From: Myxococcales bacterium
GTDB lineage: Bacteria; Myxococcota; Polyangia; Nannocystales; Nannocystaceae
Reading direction: 5' to 3'
DNA length: 64,000 nucleotides
Assembly (NCBI GenBank): GCA_016793465.1
Contig: JAEUJW010000053.1
Span: forward strand, 62,001 to 126,000
A model generated the notes under the pieces. The model did not search any database. It had not been told where the DNA came from and was given only the letters and a program-made list of their open reading frames with translations. Shown here one piece after another: positions 16,395-24,716 of this stretch. Position numbers and translations under genes: made by a program. How positions within the stretch are numbered: the stretch's first letter is position 1; each line of letters begins with the position of its first letter.

Positions 16395-17732
16395 TTACTC
16401 GTCGTGGGACGACTCGATTTCTTCACCCAGGCTTATAAACATGCGGCGGACCTTATCGAGCGCTGGACGAGCACGTGGCCGAAGCGTGGCCAACATGTCA
16501 AACAACCCTCCATTGATGGCCCCCTCTAAGAGTAGGTGCTCCACGACATGCTCCGCGACACGTCCATGCACGATTTCCGCGATCGGCGAGGGCGATATCG
16601 ACTGATCGAGCATGTCGTTATCGGCGACGCGGGACTTTAAGAAGATCTGCCGGAGACTCCGCGTATCAAACAAAATACTGAGAAGCTCGAGAAGCGACGC
16701 TACGGCGTAATACGCCGGCCCATGCGCGAACCTGAAAGCGATTAACGTGACCCTTGCCCACGGCCAGTCCGCCATCCGACTCCAAGTCGTTCCAGGTTCA
16801 GTCAACACGAACACACGGAATCCTCGCTTCGAGAGCGACTCAACCTTCGCAAAAGTTAAGCTCTCACCATCATCGATGGCGAAAGCCACGCGCCTTGCAC
16901 TGTCCCAATCACTCCATGCCGCCGCCGTTATGCGCACCTCTCCGAACAGCAAGGTGTCTGTCGAAATAGTATCGACCAAAGCAGCCTCGACGATCACCGG
17001 TAATATCGCATCAGGTTGTCTATTAAGCGCCTGATGAGACCACTGACAGACGATATCTTCGACCGGATATCGAACGTCACGCATCCGATCCCGAATGATG
17101 ACGCCATAAGGCTTTTCGCTAACCCACTGTGAGCAGTGAATTCCGTCACTCCAACGCTCAGGTCCCGTAAATACAATCGGGTCACGTATCGCACTCCGAA
17201 CGCCGCGCGCGACCGGATCTCCGTTGTATCGTCCGTAGTGATCAACGCACGACGCGAGATACGTGTGTGCGTTCCAAACCACGAGGTCCAGAACTGTCGG
17301 CGCCACTAGCAACGCTCGCCAGTGAAGCAAGTCCGGCGCCGCGGCGCGCAGTTCCTCGAGCCCCTGGCGTGTACACCGGTAGACCAGTCGTACCGGCAAG
17401 TCGGCCCAGGCGTCACGCTGGAGGTTCAGGCGAACCAGCAGCTCCTGCCGCCGTTCCGCCTCGCTCGACAATGGCTCGGCGACCAACACGACCGGGCGCC
17501 CCGAACGACTGCCCGCGACGATCCCCGCCAGGTCGAGCTCCGCATCCTCGAGGGACGCTCGAACGACCTCTTCACCGCCCAGCCTCAACCGCTCGGCCAG
17601 CGTCCACCACACGAGCTGCGGATATTCGTCGGGCCCGACCACGACCACGAGCGTGAACCGGCGACCGAGGTCGATCGCCTCGAGGACCTTGGCGATCGTC
17701 GGCGAAGCTTCCGGAGCCCGAGGACTCGCCAT
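16395..17732 (-). CDS. Conflict-system protein: degenerate P-loop-like N-domain, unknown middle, EAD1-like C-domain
   Basis: The protein is 445 residues. Residues about 15-145 have the strand-helix pattern of a P-loop NTPase without Walker [13 protein letters not shown], then [11 protein letters not shown] in the Walker-B position and [11 protein letters not shown]. This resembles the inactive P-loop-like domains attached to NTPase-dependent conflict systems. Residues about 150-340 are unrecognised, with a Rossmann-like [13 protein letters not shown]. Residues about 343-433 ([34 protein letters not shown]) resemble effector-associated domain 1, a helical adaptor that joins effectors to signalling NTPases. 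The gene starts nine bases after the stop of the NTPase gene, so they form an operon. The part encoding residues 146-445 is much less GC-rich (about 52-58% by hand count of several 60-base lines) than the N-domain (about 68-72%). There are no transmembrane segments. The assignments are by eye. Confidence 0.6.
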   Translation of the reverse strand: MASPRAPEASPTIAKVLEAIDLGRRFTLVVVVGPDEYPQLVWWTLAERLRLGGEEVVRASLEDAELDLAGIVAGSRSGRPVVLVAEPLSSEAERRQELLVRLNLQRDAWADLPVRLVYRCTRQGLEELRAAAPDLLHWRALLVAPTVLDLVVWNAHTYLASCVDHYGRYNGDPVARGVRSAIRDPIVFTGPERWSDGIHCSQWVSEKPYGVIIRDRMRDVRYPVEDIVCQWSHQALNRQPDAILPVIVEAALVDTISTDTLLFGEVRITAAAWSDWDSARRVAFAIDDGESLTFAKVESLSKRGFRVFVLTEPGTTWSRMADWPWARVTLIAFRFAHGPAYYAVASLLELLSILFDTRSLRQIFLKSRVADNDMLDQSISPSPIAEIVHGRVAEHVVEHLLLEGAINGGLFDMLATLRPRARPALDKVRRMFISLGEEIESSHDE

Positions 17733-17741
17733 GACCCGTGG

Positions 17742-19082
17742 TTAGAGCCCGGGACGAAGCCCGCGCAGGAGGGGGTGCGGCTCGAACCACACGTTGCCGT
17801 TCACGTACGGGAGCACGTACCCGCTCAGCAGCAGCTCCGCGGAGACCTCGCTGCCGCTCGGCTCCCCGTTGCTCGCCACATGCACGAGCTCCTCGATCCG
17901 CCGGGTGTTCAGCGTGATCTCGAACTCGTGACGCAGCTCGGTGATCGCCTCCTCGACGGCGGCCTGACTCACCAGGCCAGCATCATGTCGGAGGCACCAG
18001 CGGACCGCTCGACTCACGAGATGGATCAGATCCCGCATCAGGCCGCCCGAGACTTCGATCAACCGCTCGAGGCAGCCCATGTCGAAGACTTCGACAATTG
18101 AAAGATCGCGTCGGCGCAGGCGGTGCTCAACCACGCGGCGCATCGCCATCTGCCCGGCGTTCAGCTTTTCGATGCTCACATCGATGCGCGCGAGCGACGG
18201 CGGACGAACCACCACGTTGGTCAGCCGTTCACGGCGAAAGAAACCCGCGGCAGCCTGCCACTCGGTCGCCAGCATCAGCGTGATAGGCCCCGTGTAAATC
18301 ACCGGCGCCTGCGGAAGCGCCAACACCCGGCTGCCCGAGAAGAGGTCGCGGATCGGCCGCAGCTCCTGGATCTTGTCGAGCCCATCGACCAGGACCACGG
18401 GGGGCCGATACTTCCCGACCTCCGCGAGGATGTTGTCGACCGCGCTCTGAAGTCGCTCGAGGTCGGGGTCGCCTTCGACGACCGGTCGCGCTGCACCGCC
18501 GAGCGGCGTCCCGCGCGAGAGCCGGATCTGACTCGGAGCCACCCCGGCCGCAGCGCGCGCGGCACCGGCCGCCGCCGCTGCGACGGCGGGACCTGCGCCT
18601 GCGGCGTGCGCCATCAAGAGGGCCACGCCCTGAATGATGTCCCCCGGCCGGATCTCCCGGGAATGCTCTCCGAGCAGCGGCGTGAACGAAGCATGCAGCT
18701 CCGCGATCAGATCCCCCGTGATCGGATGACCCCACAGCTCGCCGGCGGCCCGAACCGCGGCGAGCCCGATCAAATACAGGACCTCCGCCGGCTGCAGCCG
18801 ATCGACCCGGGCCACCGACCGCGGGAGATCGAGCCCGACGATCGCGTGAGACTGCCACAGCTGGCGCGCGAGGTGGACCAACTCGGAGCTCTTGCCGGTG
18901 CCCATCGAGCCACACACGATCCACTTCCCGAGCGGATTGAGGCGTAACTGTAGGTCATCGACGATCGACGCGGCCACTGACCCGGGCCGGGCGACGAACA
19001 GGTCGCCCTCGTCGAATTCGACGCGGTGGACCGGATCGAACTCGTCATAGACGCCGCGCCACTGCTCCGGGCCGAGAGGCAT
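17742..19082 (-). CDS. P-loop NTPase of a two-gene conflict-type operon
   Basis: The 446-residue protein has Walker A CGSMGTGKSSEL (Lys64) and Walker B VVLVDGLDK at about residues 229-237, the DGLD form seen in AAA/STAND-like ATPases used in bacterial defence and signalling. Between them is an Ala/Gly-rich insertion of about 50 residues. After the NTPase core there is a winged-helix-like or lid region (SGGLMRDLIHLVSRAVRW, with the GGLMRDL typical of ATPases of this kind) and a C-terminal LNPLL-type tail ending PHPLLRGLRPGL. No transmembrane segment is seen. It probably senses a signal and drives the partner protein encoded nine bases downstream. ATG 19082 is preferred because TATCAT ends 10 bases upstream; ATG 19094 overlaps that box. 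Confidence 0.7.
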   Translation of the reverse strand: MPLGPEQWRGVYDEFDPVHRVEFDEGDLFVARPGSVAASIVDDLQLRLNPLGKWIVCGSMGTGKSSELVHLARQLWQSHAIVGLDLPRSVARVDRLQPAEVLYLIGLAAVRAAGELWGHPITGDLIAELHASFTPLLGEHSREIRPGDIIQGVALLMAHAAGAGPAVAAAAAGAARAAAGVAPSQIRLSRGTPLGGAARPVVEGDPDLERLQSAVDNILAEVGKYRPPVVLVDGLDKIQELRPIRDLFSGSRVLALPQAPVIYTGPITLMLATEWQAAAGFFRRERLTNVVVRPPSLARIDVSIEKLNAGQMAMRRVVEHRLRRRDLSIVEVFDMGCLERLIEVSGGLMRDLIHLVSRAVRWCLRHDAGLVSQAAVEEAITELRHEFEITLNTRRIEELVHVASNGEPSGSEVSAELLLSGYVLPYVNGNVWFEPHPLLRGLRPGL

Positions 19083-19092
19083 GTGCGCGGCC

Positions 19093-19098
19093 ATGATA
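19093..19098 (-). promoter_or_regulatory. -10 box TATCAT of the NTPase operon
   Basis: TATCAT on the minus strand ends 10 bases before ATG 19082, the same layout as at 1805-1810 and 56738-56743. Confidence 0.4.
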
Positions 19099-19259
19099 CG
19101 TGCGCCCTCTCGCAGTGGCAAGAACGGCGCCTCGCAGCGTCGACCCCCCGAACGCCTGCGCGTGACTCAGCCGCAGCCGCCGGCCGACTTTATAGCGACG
19201 CCGCAACACCGACGCCCGTGGTCGTACACCGCTGACGGCGCTACCCCGCCATCCGCGCT

Positions 19260-19742
19260 ATGAAGAGGGTCATGCCGCCCGAAGCGCCCGACCCCCTCGC
19301 CCGCCTGCGCGGCCTGGCCCGCCTGCTCGACGCGGCCGTCACCATCCCCGGCGTCGGCGTCCGCGTCGGCCTCGACGCCCTGCTCGGCCTCGTGCCGGTG
19401 GTCGGCGACTGGGCCGGCGCCCTGCTGTCCGCCGGCATCGTCGTCCGCGCCGCCGGCCTCGGCGCGTCGGCGGCGACCCTGGTGCGCATGCTCGCCAACG
19501 TCGGCCTCGACCTCGCGGTCGGCGCGGTGCCTGTCCTCGGGGACATCTTCGACGTCGGCTTCCGCGCCAACCAGCGCAACCTCGCCTTGCTCGAGGACCA
19601 CCTGCGCGACCCGGCCCCGCGCCGCCGCAGCGACCGCCTGCTCGTCGCGGCGATCGTCGGCGGCGGCCTCGCCCTGCTCGTCGGCCTGCTCGCCGCCACG
19701 ACCTGGCTGTTCACGCGCCTGATCGCGGCGGTCACCGGCTGA
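19260..19742 (+). CDS. DUF4112 domain membrane protein
   Basis: The 160-residue protein shows the DUF4112 signature: LARLLDAAVTIPGVGVRVGL, DALLGLVPVVGDWAGALLS, then the second half-repeat GLDLAVGAVPVLGDIFDVGF and RANQRNLALLEDH. A hydrophobic C-terminal segment (LLVAAIVGGGLALLVGLLA) should be a transmembrane helix. The biochemical role of DUF4112 is unknown. It is divergent from the NTPase operon, with about 160 bases between. TACCCC lies 12 bases before the ATG. A second ATG at 19272 is an alternative start. Confidence 0.85.
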   Translation: MKRVMPPEAPDPLARLRGLARLLDAAVTIPGVGVRVGLDALLGLVPVVGDWAGALLSAGIVVRAAGLGASAATLVRMLANVGLDLAVGAVPVLGDIFDVGFRANQRNLALLEDHLRDPAPRRRSDRLLVAAIVGGGLALLVGLLAATTWLFTRLIAAVTG

Positions 19743-19761
19743 AGTTGACCGCGTTCAGGGC

Positions 19762-19790
19762 TTGTCATCGGCGCGCGATCGGCGTTCCAT
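19762..19790 (+). promoter_or_regulatory. Promoter TTGTCA-N17-TTCCAT, leaderless-type
   Basis: The -35 TTGTCA (19762-19767) and -10 TTCCAT (19785-19790) are separated by 17 bases, and the -10 ends six bases before ATG 19797. The good -35 at ideal spacing supports reading the start-proximal hexamers elsewhere in the window as true -10 boxes. Confidence 0.5.
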
Positions 19791-19796
19791 TCCGAC

Positions 19797-20483
19797 ATGG
19801 CCGATCCCGCCAGGCTCCCCGTCCTCCCCCTGCTCGGCCTCGCCTTCACCACCTGCGTCGAGCGCGAACCCCAGGCCGACGACCCGATCGTCGGCGACTG
19901 GATCGCCGTGCAGATCGACGACGACGCCTTCCCGATCACCTACAGCGACGGCGAGTACACCATCCGCCAGGGCTTCACGCTGGCGATCGAGCCCGAGCTC
20001 GCCGGCGACTTCACGTTCTATTACGTCGGCGGCTACGCCGGCCTCGAGTCGGGCAGCTTCTACCGCTTCCAGCTGAGCGTCGAGCCCGCCGACAGCAAGT
20101 ACCTGCTGACCATCCCCAACGGCCTGCAGACCCCCATCTTCGACGGCTACGCCGACGGCGGCTACGACACCGCCACCGTGCCCGGCGACCCCTCGGCCGG
20201 CACCTACGCCGACACCGGCTACGCCGACACCGGCACCGCCACCGCCGGCGACACCGACACCGGCGGCAGCGACACCGGCGGCGACACCACCGGCGCGGCG
20301 CAGGCCCGCGGCGCGCTCGCCCTGCCGATCGTGTTCGGCCCCGAGGACACGCTCGTGCTGCGCTGCGAGCTCGTCGGCGCCGAGAACGACGCGCTCGAGT
20401 GCAACCGCGAGCCCGCCGACGATCGCGGCCCGGTGCGCTGGCGCTTCCGCAAGCCCGCGCCCGGTCAACCCAGCGGCGTGTGA
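19797..20483 (+). CDS. Hypothetical secreted protein or lipoprotein
   Basis: The 228-residue protein starts with a short hydrophobic segment (VLPLLGLAFTTC) that could be a lipoprotein signal with Cys20, although FTTC is a poor lipobox. The mature part begins with DDPIVGDWIAVQIDDD, reminiscent of small lipocalin-like GDW domains that open with a hGxW motif. A TADTG/DTDTGG low-complexity insert of about 45 residues lies in the middle, and CELVGAENDALEC near the end could form a disulfide. The function is unknown. It is followed by the histidine kinase pair after 140 bases. Confidence 0.6.
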   Translation: MADPARLPVLPLLGLAFTTCVEREPQADDPIVGDWIAVQIDDDAFPITYSDGEYTIRQGFTLAIEPELAGDFTFYYVGGYAGLESGSFYRFQLSVEPADSKYLLTIPNGLQTPIFDGYADGGYDTATVPGDPSAGTYADTGYADTGTATAGDTDTGGSDTGGDTTGAAQARGALALPIVFGPEDTLVLRCELVGAENDALECNREPADDRGPVRWRFRKPAPGQPSGV

Positions 20484-20608
20484 GCCCCGCTCGCCGCGGC
20501 CTCGACCGTGCGCCCCCGACCTCTCGCGCGCCCGCGCGAGCGAGGACCTGGACCGCCGCCGTTCGCCGCCGTCGGCCGCCCCGCGCCGGCTCCGCGCGCC
20601 CGCTGTGA

Positions 20609-20614
20609 TACCCT
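20609..20614 (+). promoter_or_regulatory. -10 box TACCCT
   Basis: Within TGATACCCT, the box ends nine bases before ATG 20624. There is no Shine-Dalgarno. Confidence 0.4.
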
Positions 20615-20623
20615 CGCCGGTCC

Positions 20624-22276
20624 ATGCCCGGCCCCGCCGCATCGCGATGGGAGCGCGTCACCGCCCTCGGCGTCGCCCTGGCCGCCTGCCTGGTCCTGCT
20701 GCTCGTCAGCCGTCAGCTGCTCGCCGCCATGGTCGGCCACGCCGGGCTCGCCCGCCTCGGCCCCGCCGTCGTCGCCATCGCCGGCCTCTCGGGCCTCGCC
20801 CTCGTGCTCGTGCTGCTCCTGGTCGCCAGGACAGGTCCGATCGGCCAGGCCGTGTCGGTCGCCACCCGCGTGCTCTCGATCGCCCCGCCGCTGGCCGCCC
20901 TGGTCGTCATCCCCCTGCTGTGGGGCGACATCCTGTTCGCCACCAGCATCCCCGCGCTGCTGCCCTCGCTCGCGCCCGTGCTCGCCGCCGCCTGGGCCGC
21001 CGCCCTGTGCGTCGCCGTGCCGCTGGCGCCGCTGCTGCGCTGGCTCACCCAGCGCGACGACGACGACCCCGAGGCCTCGCCCGCGCGCTGGGCCGGCCTG
21101 CTCACCGGCCCCGCCGTCGCCGCCGCCCTGCTCGCCCTCGGCTTCGCGCTCGCCCGCAGCCCCGCCGCCGCCGCCGGCCCGTTCGCCCCCACGACCGCCG
21201 CGTCGCTCGAGGCCCACAGCCGCGACCTCGCGCCCCTCGTGCTCGTCGCCGGCCTGCTCGCGCTCGTCGCCCTCGTCGCCCTCGCCGGCGGCACCCTCGG
21301 CGCCGCCGCCAGCAACCAGGTGCTGTCGCTCGCCCGCCGCCTCGAGCGCCCCGACGAGGCCGCCGGCGCCCGCCCGCTGGTCGTCACCCGCCTCGGCCGC
21401 ATCGGCGTGCTGCTCGGCGAGCTCGAGGCCCTGCGCCGCGACCTCGCCGCCGAGCACCAGCGCTACCAGGACACCCTCGCCCAGACCAAGGAGGCCGCCG
21501 TCGCCAAGGCCGAGTTCCTGGCCGCCGTCAGCCACGAGCTGCGCACCCCGCTCAACAGCATCTGCGGCTTCTCGCAGCTCATGCTCGAGGGCATGGGCGA
21601 CGTGCTGTCCGGCGAGCAGCGCGAGGACGTGCGCCTGATCCGCACCAGCGGCATGCAGCTGCTCGGCCTCATCAACGACATCCTCGACATCTCGATGATC
21701 GAGTCGGGCGAGCTGCGCCTCTACTTCGCGCCCGAGGACATCGCCGAGATCGTCGACGACGCCGTGCGCGCGTTCCGCCCGCTGGTCCAGGAGTCCGGCG
21801 TCGAGCTGCGCACCGAGGTCCCCGAGGGCCTGCCCCGCGTGGTCTGCGACCGCCGCCGCATCGGCCAGATCTTGAACAACCTGCTGTCGAACGCCACCAA
21901 GTTCACCGACAGCGGGTCGATCACCATCTCCGCCGTCTACGACCCGCTCGCCGCGCGCCTCGACCTCCTCGTGTCCGACACCGGCATCGGCATCCCGCAG
22001 GAGCACATCGAGGCCATCTTCCTCGAGTACCACCAGGTCGGCGGCCTCGGCCACCGCAAGCAGGGCACCGGCCTCGGGCTGGCGATCGCCCGCAGCATCG
22101 CCGTGCACCACGGCGGCTCGCTGTCGGTCCACTCCAACCCCGGCCGCGGCTCGACCTTCACGCTCGCCCTCCCGCTCGACCCGCCGCGCAAGCCGACCTC
22201 GATCGACATGACCGCCGAGGCCGTACGCGCGTCCCAGCGCCTGCGTCAGACCCGCTCGCTCGAGGTCGACGCATGA
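20624..22276 (+). CDS. Membrane sensor histidine kinase
   Basis: The 550-residue protein has an N-terminal half with about six hydrophobic helices (residues about 10-220), then a coiled linker. The dimerisation domain has FLAAVSHELRTPLNSICGFS with the phospho-acceptor His304. The HATPase domain is complete: N-box ILNNLLSNATKF, G1 DTGIGIP and G2 GTGLGLAIA. It should autophosphorylate and pass phosphate to an unidentified response regulator; none is encoded nearby. There is no recognisable extracytoplasmic sensor, so sensing may be by the membrane domain itself. The stop overlaps the next kinase gene by ATGA, indicating translational coupling. Confidence 0.9.
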   Translation: MPGPAASRWERVTALGVALAACLVLLLVSRQLLAAMVGHAGLARLGPAVVAIAGLSGLALVLVLLLVARTGPIGQAVSVATRVLSIAPPLAALVVIPLLWGDILFATSIPALLPSLAPVLAAAWAAALCVAVPLAPLLRWLTQRDDDDPEASPARWAGLLTGPAVAAALLALGFALARSPAAAAGPFAPTTAASLEAHSRDLAPLVLVAGLLALVALVALAGGTLGAAASNQVLSLARRLERPDEAAGARPLVVTRLGRIGVLLGELEALRRDLAAEHQRYQDTLAQTKEAAVAKAEFLAAVSHELRTPLNSICGFSQLMLEGMGDVLSGEQREDVRLIRTSGMQLLGLINDILDISMIESGELRLYFAPEDIAEIVDDAVRAFRPLVQESGVELRTEVPEGLPRVVCDRRRIGQILNNLLSNATKFTDSGSITISAVYDPLAARLDLLVSDTGIGIPQEHIEAIFLEYHQVGGLGHRKQGTGLGLAIARSIAVHHGGSLSVHSNPGRGSTFTLALPLDPPRKPTSIDMTAEAVRASQRLRQTRSLEVDA

Positions 22277-24543
22277 CCGACGTCCGCGCCTCCGACCCGG
22301 CCCTGCGCCGCTCCGGCGACGGCCCGCGCCAGGCCCACCGCTCGTCCGACGTCACCCGCTCGCGCCCCGGCGACTCGCGCCCCGAACGCGCCGCCCGCCC
22401 GGGCGCCGACTCGCTGTCCGGGCCCCGCCCCGCCGTCGGCCCCGGCCTCGAGTTCGACACCCACAGCGGCTCCGACAGCCTGACCGCCTCGACCCTCATC
22501 GAGGTCCGCGGCCACGACATGATCCCCGGCCTGCCCGAGCGCGGCGTCCCCGTCCGCGTCGCCGGCGAGCTCGACGTCATGGCCGTCGTCACCGCCGTGT
22601 TCGTCGTCGCCACCCTCCTCACCGTCGCGACCACCGCCGCCACCTGGGACGGCCGCAGCGCCAGCGGCCCGTGGCCCCTGTTCGCCCTCCTCGTCCCGCA
22701 CCTCCTCGTCCTCGCCGCCGTCCTCGCCGCCACCTACTACACCCTGCCGAGCACCCGCTGGCTCGCCCCCGACGACCTCGGCCGCCGCGCCCGCCCGCTC
22801 GGCCTCCGCATCGCCCGCGTGCTCGGCGCCCCCGTCGCGCTCGTCCGCCCCGCGCTCGAGGCCCGCGACCGCCGCGAGCACGGCCGCCGACCGCTGCGCA
22901 CCGAGGTCGAGCGCGCCATGCTCGCCCTGCTCACCCTCCCGCGCGCCGTCGGCATCTACCTCGGCGCCGGCCTGTTCACCCTCGCCGTCAGCGACGCCCT
23001 CGTCATCGGCCAGCAGCTGCTGTGGAGCTGGCCCGTCGCCCTCACCCACCTCGCGCTGTGGACCCTGCTCGGCGGGCCGCTCGTCGTGCTCGCGATCGCC
23101 GGCGTCCACCTCGCCATCCGCCCCGACGTGCTCGCCGCGCCGCAGGCCATCGTCCCCCTGCCGAACCCCGCCCCGGCCTCGCGCCCGCTGCTCGTCGCCG
23201 CCGGCCTCGGCCTCGGCGCCGCCGCCCTCGCCCCGCTGCTGCTCGTGCACCTGTGGGTCGAGGCCGAGGCCCGCAAGCACGGCGAGCAGACCGCCGAGCG
23301 CCACGCCCGCGCCCTCGTCGCCGCCGCCGCGCCGGGCCGCGAGGTCGAGCTCGGCCGCCTGCTCGCCGAGATCCCCGGCGCCTCGGTCATCACCGCCAAG
23401 GGCGCCGCCTACGGCCTGCACCGCTCGTTCCCCCCCGAGGTCTCCGGCCCCGTCGACGTCGACCTCGACGGCGACGTCGACGTCATCGGCGTGGCCGAGG
23501 GCGGCGCCGCCGCGGCCGTCGCCCTGCCGCGCCGCGCCGCCCCGCCGCTGCGGTTCTTCCTGGTGTCCGCCGGCCTGTGCCTGCTCGCCGGCCTGTCCGC
23601 CGGGTTCTTCCTGGCCCGCGCCTACGACCGCGACCTCGAGCGCATCCGCCGTCGCGTCGCCGCCGCCGACCACGGCGACCCCGCCATCGCGCCGATCGCC
23701 CCCGACTGGCTGGCCCTCTCGCGCGCCGTCGACGGCCTCGTCGTGCGCATGCAGGAGGCCACCATCGCCCGGTTCGTCGCCCTCGAGAAGGCCGAGGAGA
23801 CCGACCGCCTGCGCAGCCAGTTCCTGGCCAACATGAGCCACGACCTGCGCTCCCCGCTCAACTCGATCCTCGGCTTCAGCTCGCTGCTGCTGCGCGGCGT
23901 CGACGGCAACCTCGACGGCGAGCAGCGCGAGATGATCGAGACCATCGCCAGCGCCGGCAAGGACCTCCTGCAGCAGATCGACGCCATCCTCGACATGGCC
24001 CGCATCGAGGCCCGCCGCATCGAGCTGCAGGCCGAGCCGGTGCCGCTCGCCCCGCTGATCTCCCGCGCCGTGCAGAAGGCCCGCGCCCGCGGCGGCGGCG
24101 ACCTCAACTACAGCATCGAGACCGTGCCCGGCCTGCCGACCGCGTTCGTCGACCCTCGCCACATGGTCCAGGCGCTCGAGAACCTGCTGCTGTTCGCCGG
24201 CAAGCGCGTGTCCGCCGGCGGCGTGGTCGCCATCAAGCTGCGCGCCGGCGACATCGACTCCCCGCTCGGCCTGCAGATCCACATCACCACCCCCGCCAAG
24301 CCCGCGACCCTGCAGCAGCTCGACCTGGCCCGCCGCGGCTTCCACCGCCTGCCCGGCCACCGCGGCCTCGGCCTCGAGCTGCCGATCGCCGACGCCCTGC
24401 TGCGCATCGAGAGCTGCCGCCTCGACGTGAAGGAGGTCGGCGGCGCCATGCTGTTCAAGATCCACCTGCCCGCCGCCGAGGCCAGGCAGCGCGTCGTCGT
24501 CCAGGAGCGCGCCCTCGGCCAGTCCGACTCGCTGCCCGGCTGA
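22273..24543 (+). CDS. Histidine-kinase-like membrane protein with degenerate ATPase domain
   Basis: The 756-residue protein has a 100-residue polar N-terminus, several transmembrane helices (about residues 95-310), an extracytoplasmic stretch of about 110 residues, another helix (FFLVSAGLCLLAGLSAGFFL) and a HisKA domain with FLANMSHDLRSPLNSILGF (His523). The HATPase region is abnormal: the N-box position reads ALENLLLFAGKRV without the Mg-binding Asn, no DxGxG G1 box is found, and only GLGLEL remains of the G2 box. It could be phosphorylated in trans by, or regulate, the complete kinase encoded immediately upstream. Heterodimer formation is inferred from the coupled ATGA overlap. A terminator hairpin follows. 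Confidence 0.8.
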   Translation: MTDVRASDPALRRSGDGPRQAHRSSDVTRSRPGDSRPERAARPGADSLSGPRPAVGPGLEFDTHSGSDSLTASTLIEVRGHDMIPGLPERGVPVRVAGELDVMAVVTAVFVVATLLTVATTAATWDGRSASGPWPLFALLVPHLLVLAAVLAATYYTLPSTRWLAPDDLGRRARPLGLRIARVLGAPVALVRPALEARDRREHGRRPLRTEVERAMLALLTLPRAVGIYLGAGLFTLAVSDALVIGQQLLWSWPVALTHLALWTLLGGPLVVLAIAGVHLAIRPDVLAAPQAIVPLPNPAPASRPLLVAAGLGLGAAALAPLLLVHLWVEAEARKHGEQTAERHARALVAAAAPGREVELGRLLAEIPGASVITAKGAAYGLHRSFPPEVSGPVDVDLDGDVDVIGVAEGGAAAAVALPRRAAPPLRFFLVSAGLCLLAGLSAGFFLARAYDRDLERIRRRVAAADHGDPAIAPIAPDWLALSRAVDGLVVRMQEATIARFVALEKAEETDRLRSQFLANMSHDLRSPLNSILGFSSLLLRGVDGNLDGEQREMIETIASAGKDLLQQIDAILDMARIEARRIELQAEPVPLAPLISRAVQKARARGGGDLNYSIETVPGLPTAFVDPRHMVQALENLLLFAGKRVSAGGVVAIKLRAGDIDSPLGLQIHITTPAKPATLQQLDLARRGFHRLPGHRGLGLELPIADALLRIESCRLDVKEVGGAMLFKIHLPAAEARQRVVVQERALGQSDSLPG

Positions 24544-24549
24544 CGTCGC

Positions 24550-24569
24550 CGCGGACGGATCCGTCCGCG
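24550..24569. terminator. Hairpin after the histidine kinase pair
   Basis: CGCGGACGGATCCGTCCGCG is a perfect 20-base palindrome starting seven bases after the stop at 24543. Confidence 0.6.
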
Positions 24570-24704
24570 CGCCCGCGCTGGGTGTGCGGACCCGCGGTCT
24601 GGGCGGAGTAGGCGACACGCGCCCCTCCTCCCGCGTATACGGCCACGCACGGCCGATCCGTCGCCGCTCGCTCCTGCCCGTTGATCGCCGGACCACCGCG
24701 CTGC

Positions 24705-24710
24705 TACCAG
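24705..24710 (+). promoter_or_regulatory. -10 box TACCAG, leaderless-type
   Basis: The box lies six bases upstream of ATG 24717. The last base departs from TANNNT. Confidence 0.35.
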
Positions 24711-24716
24711 CGCCCG

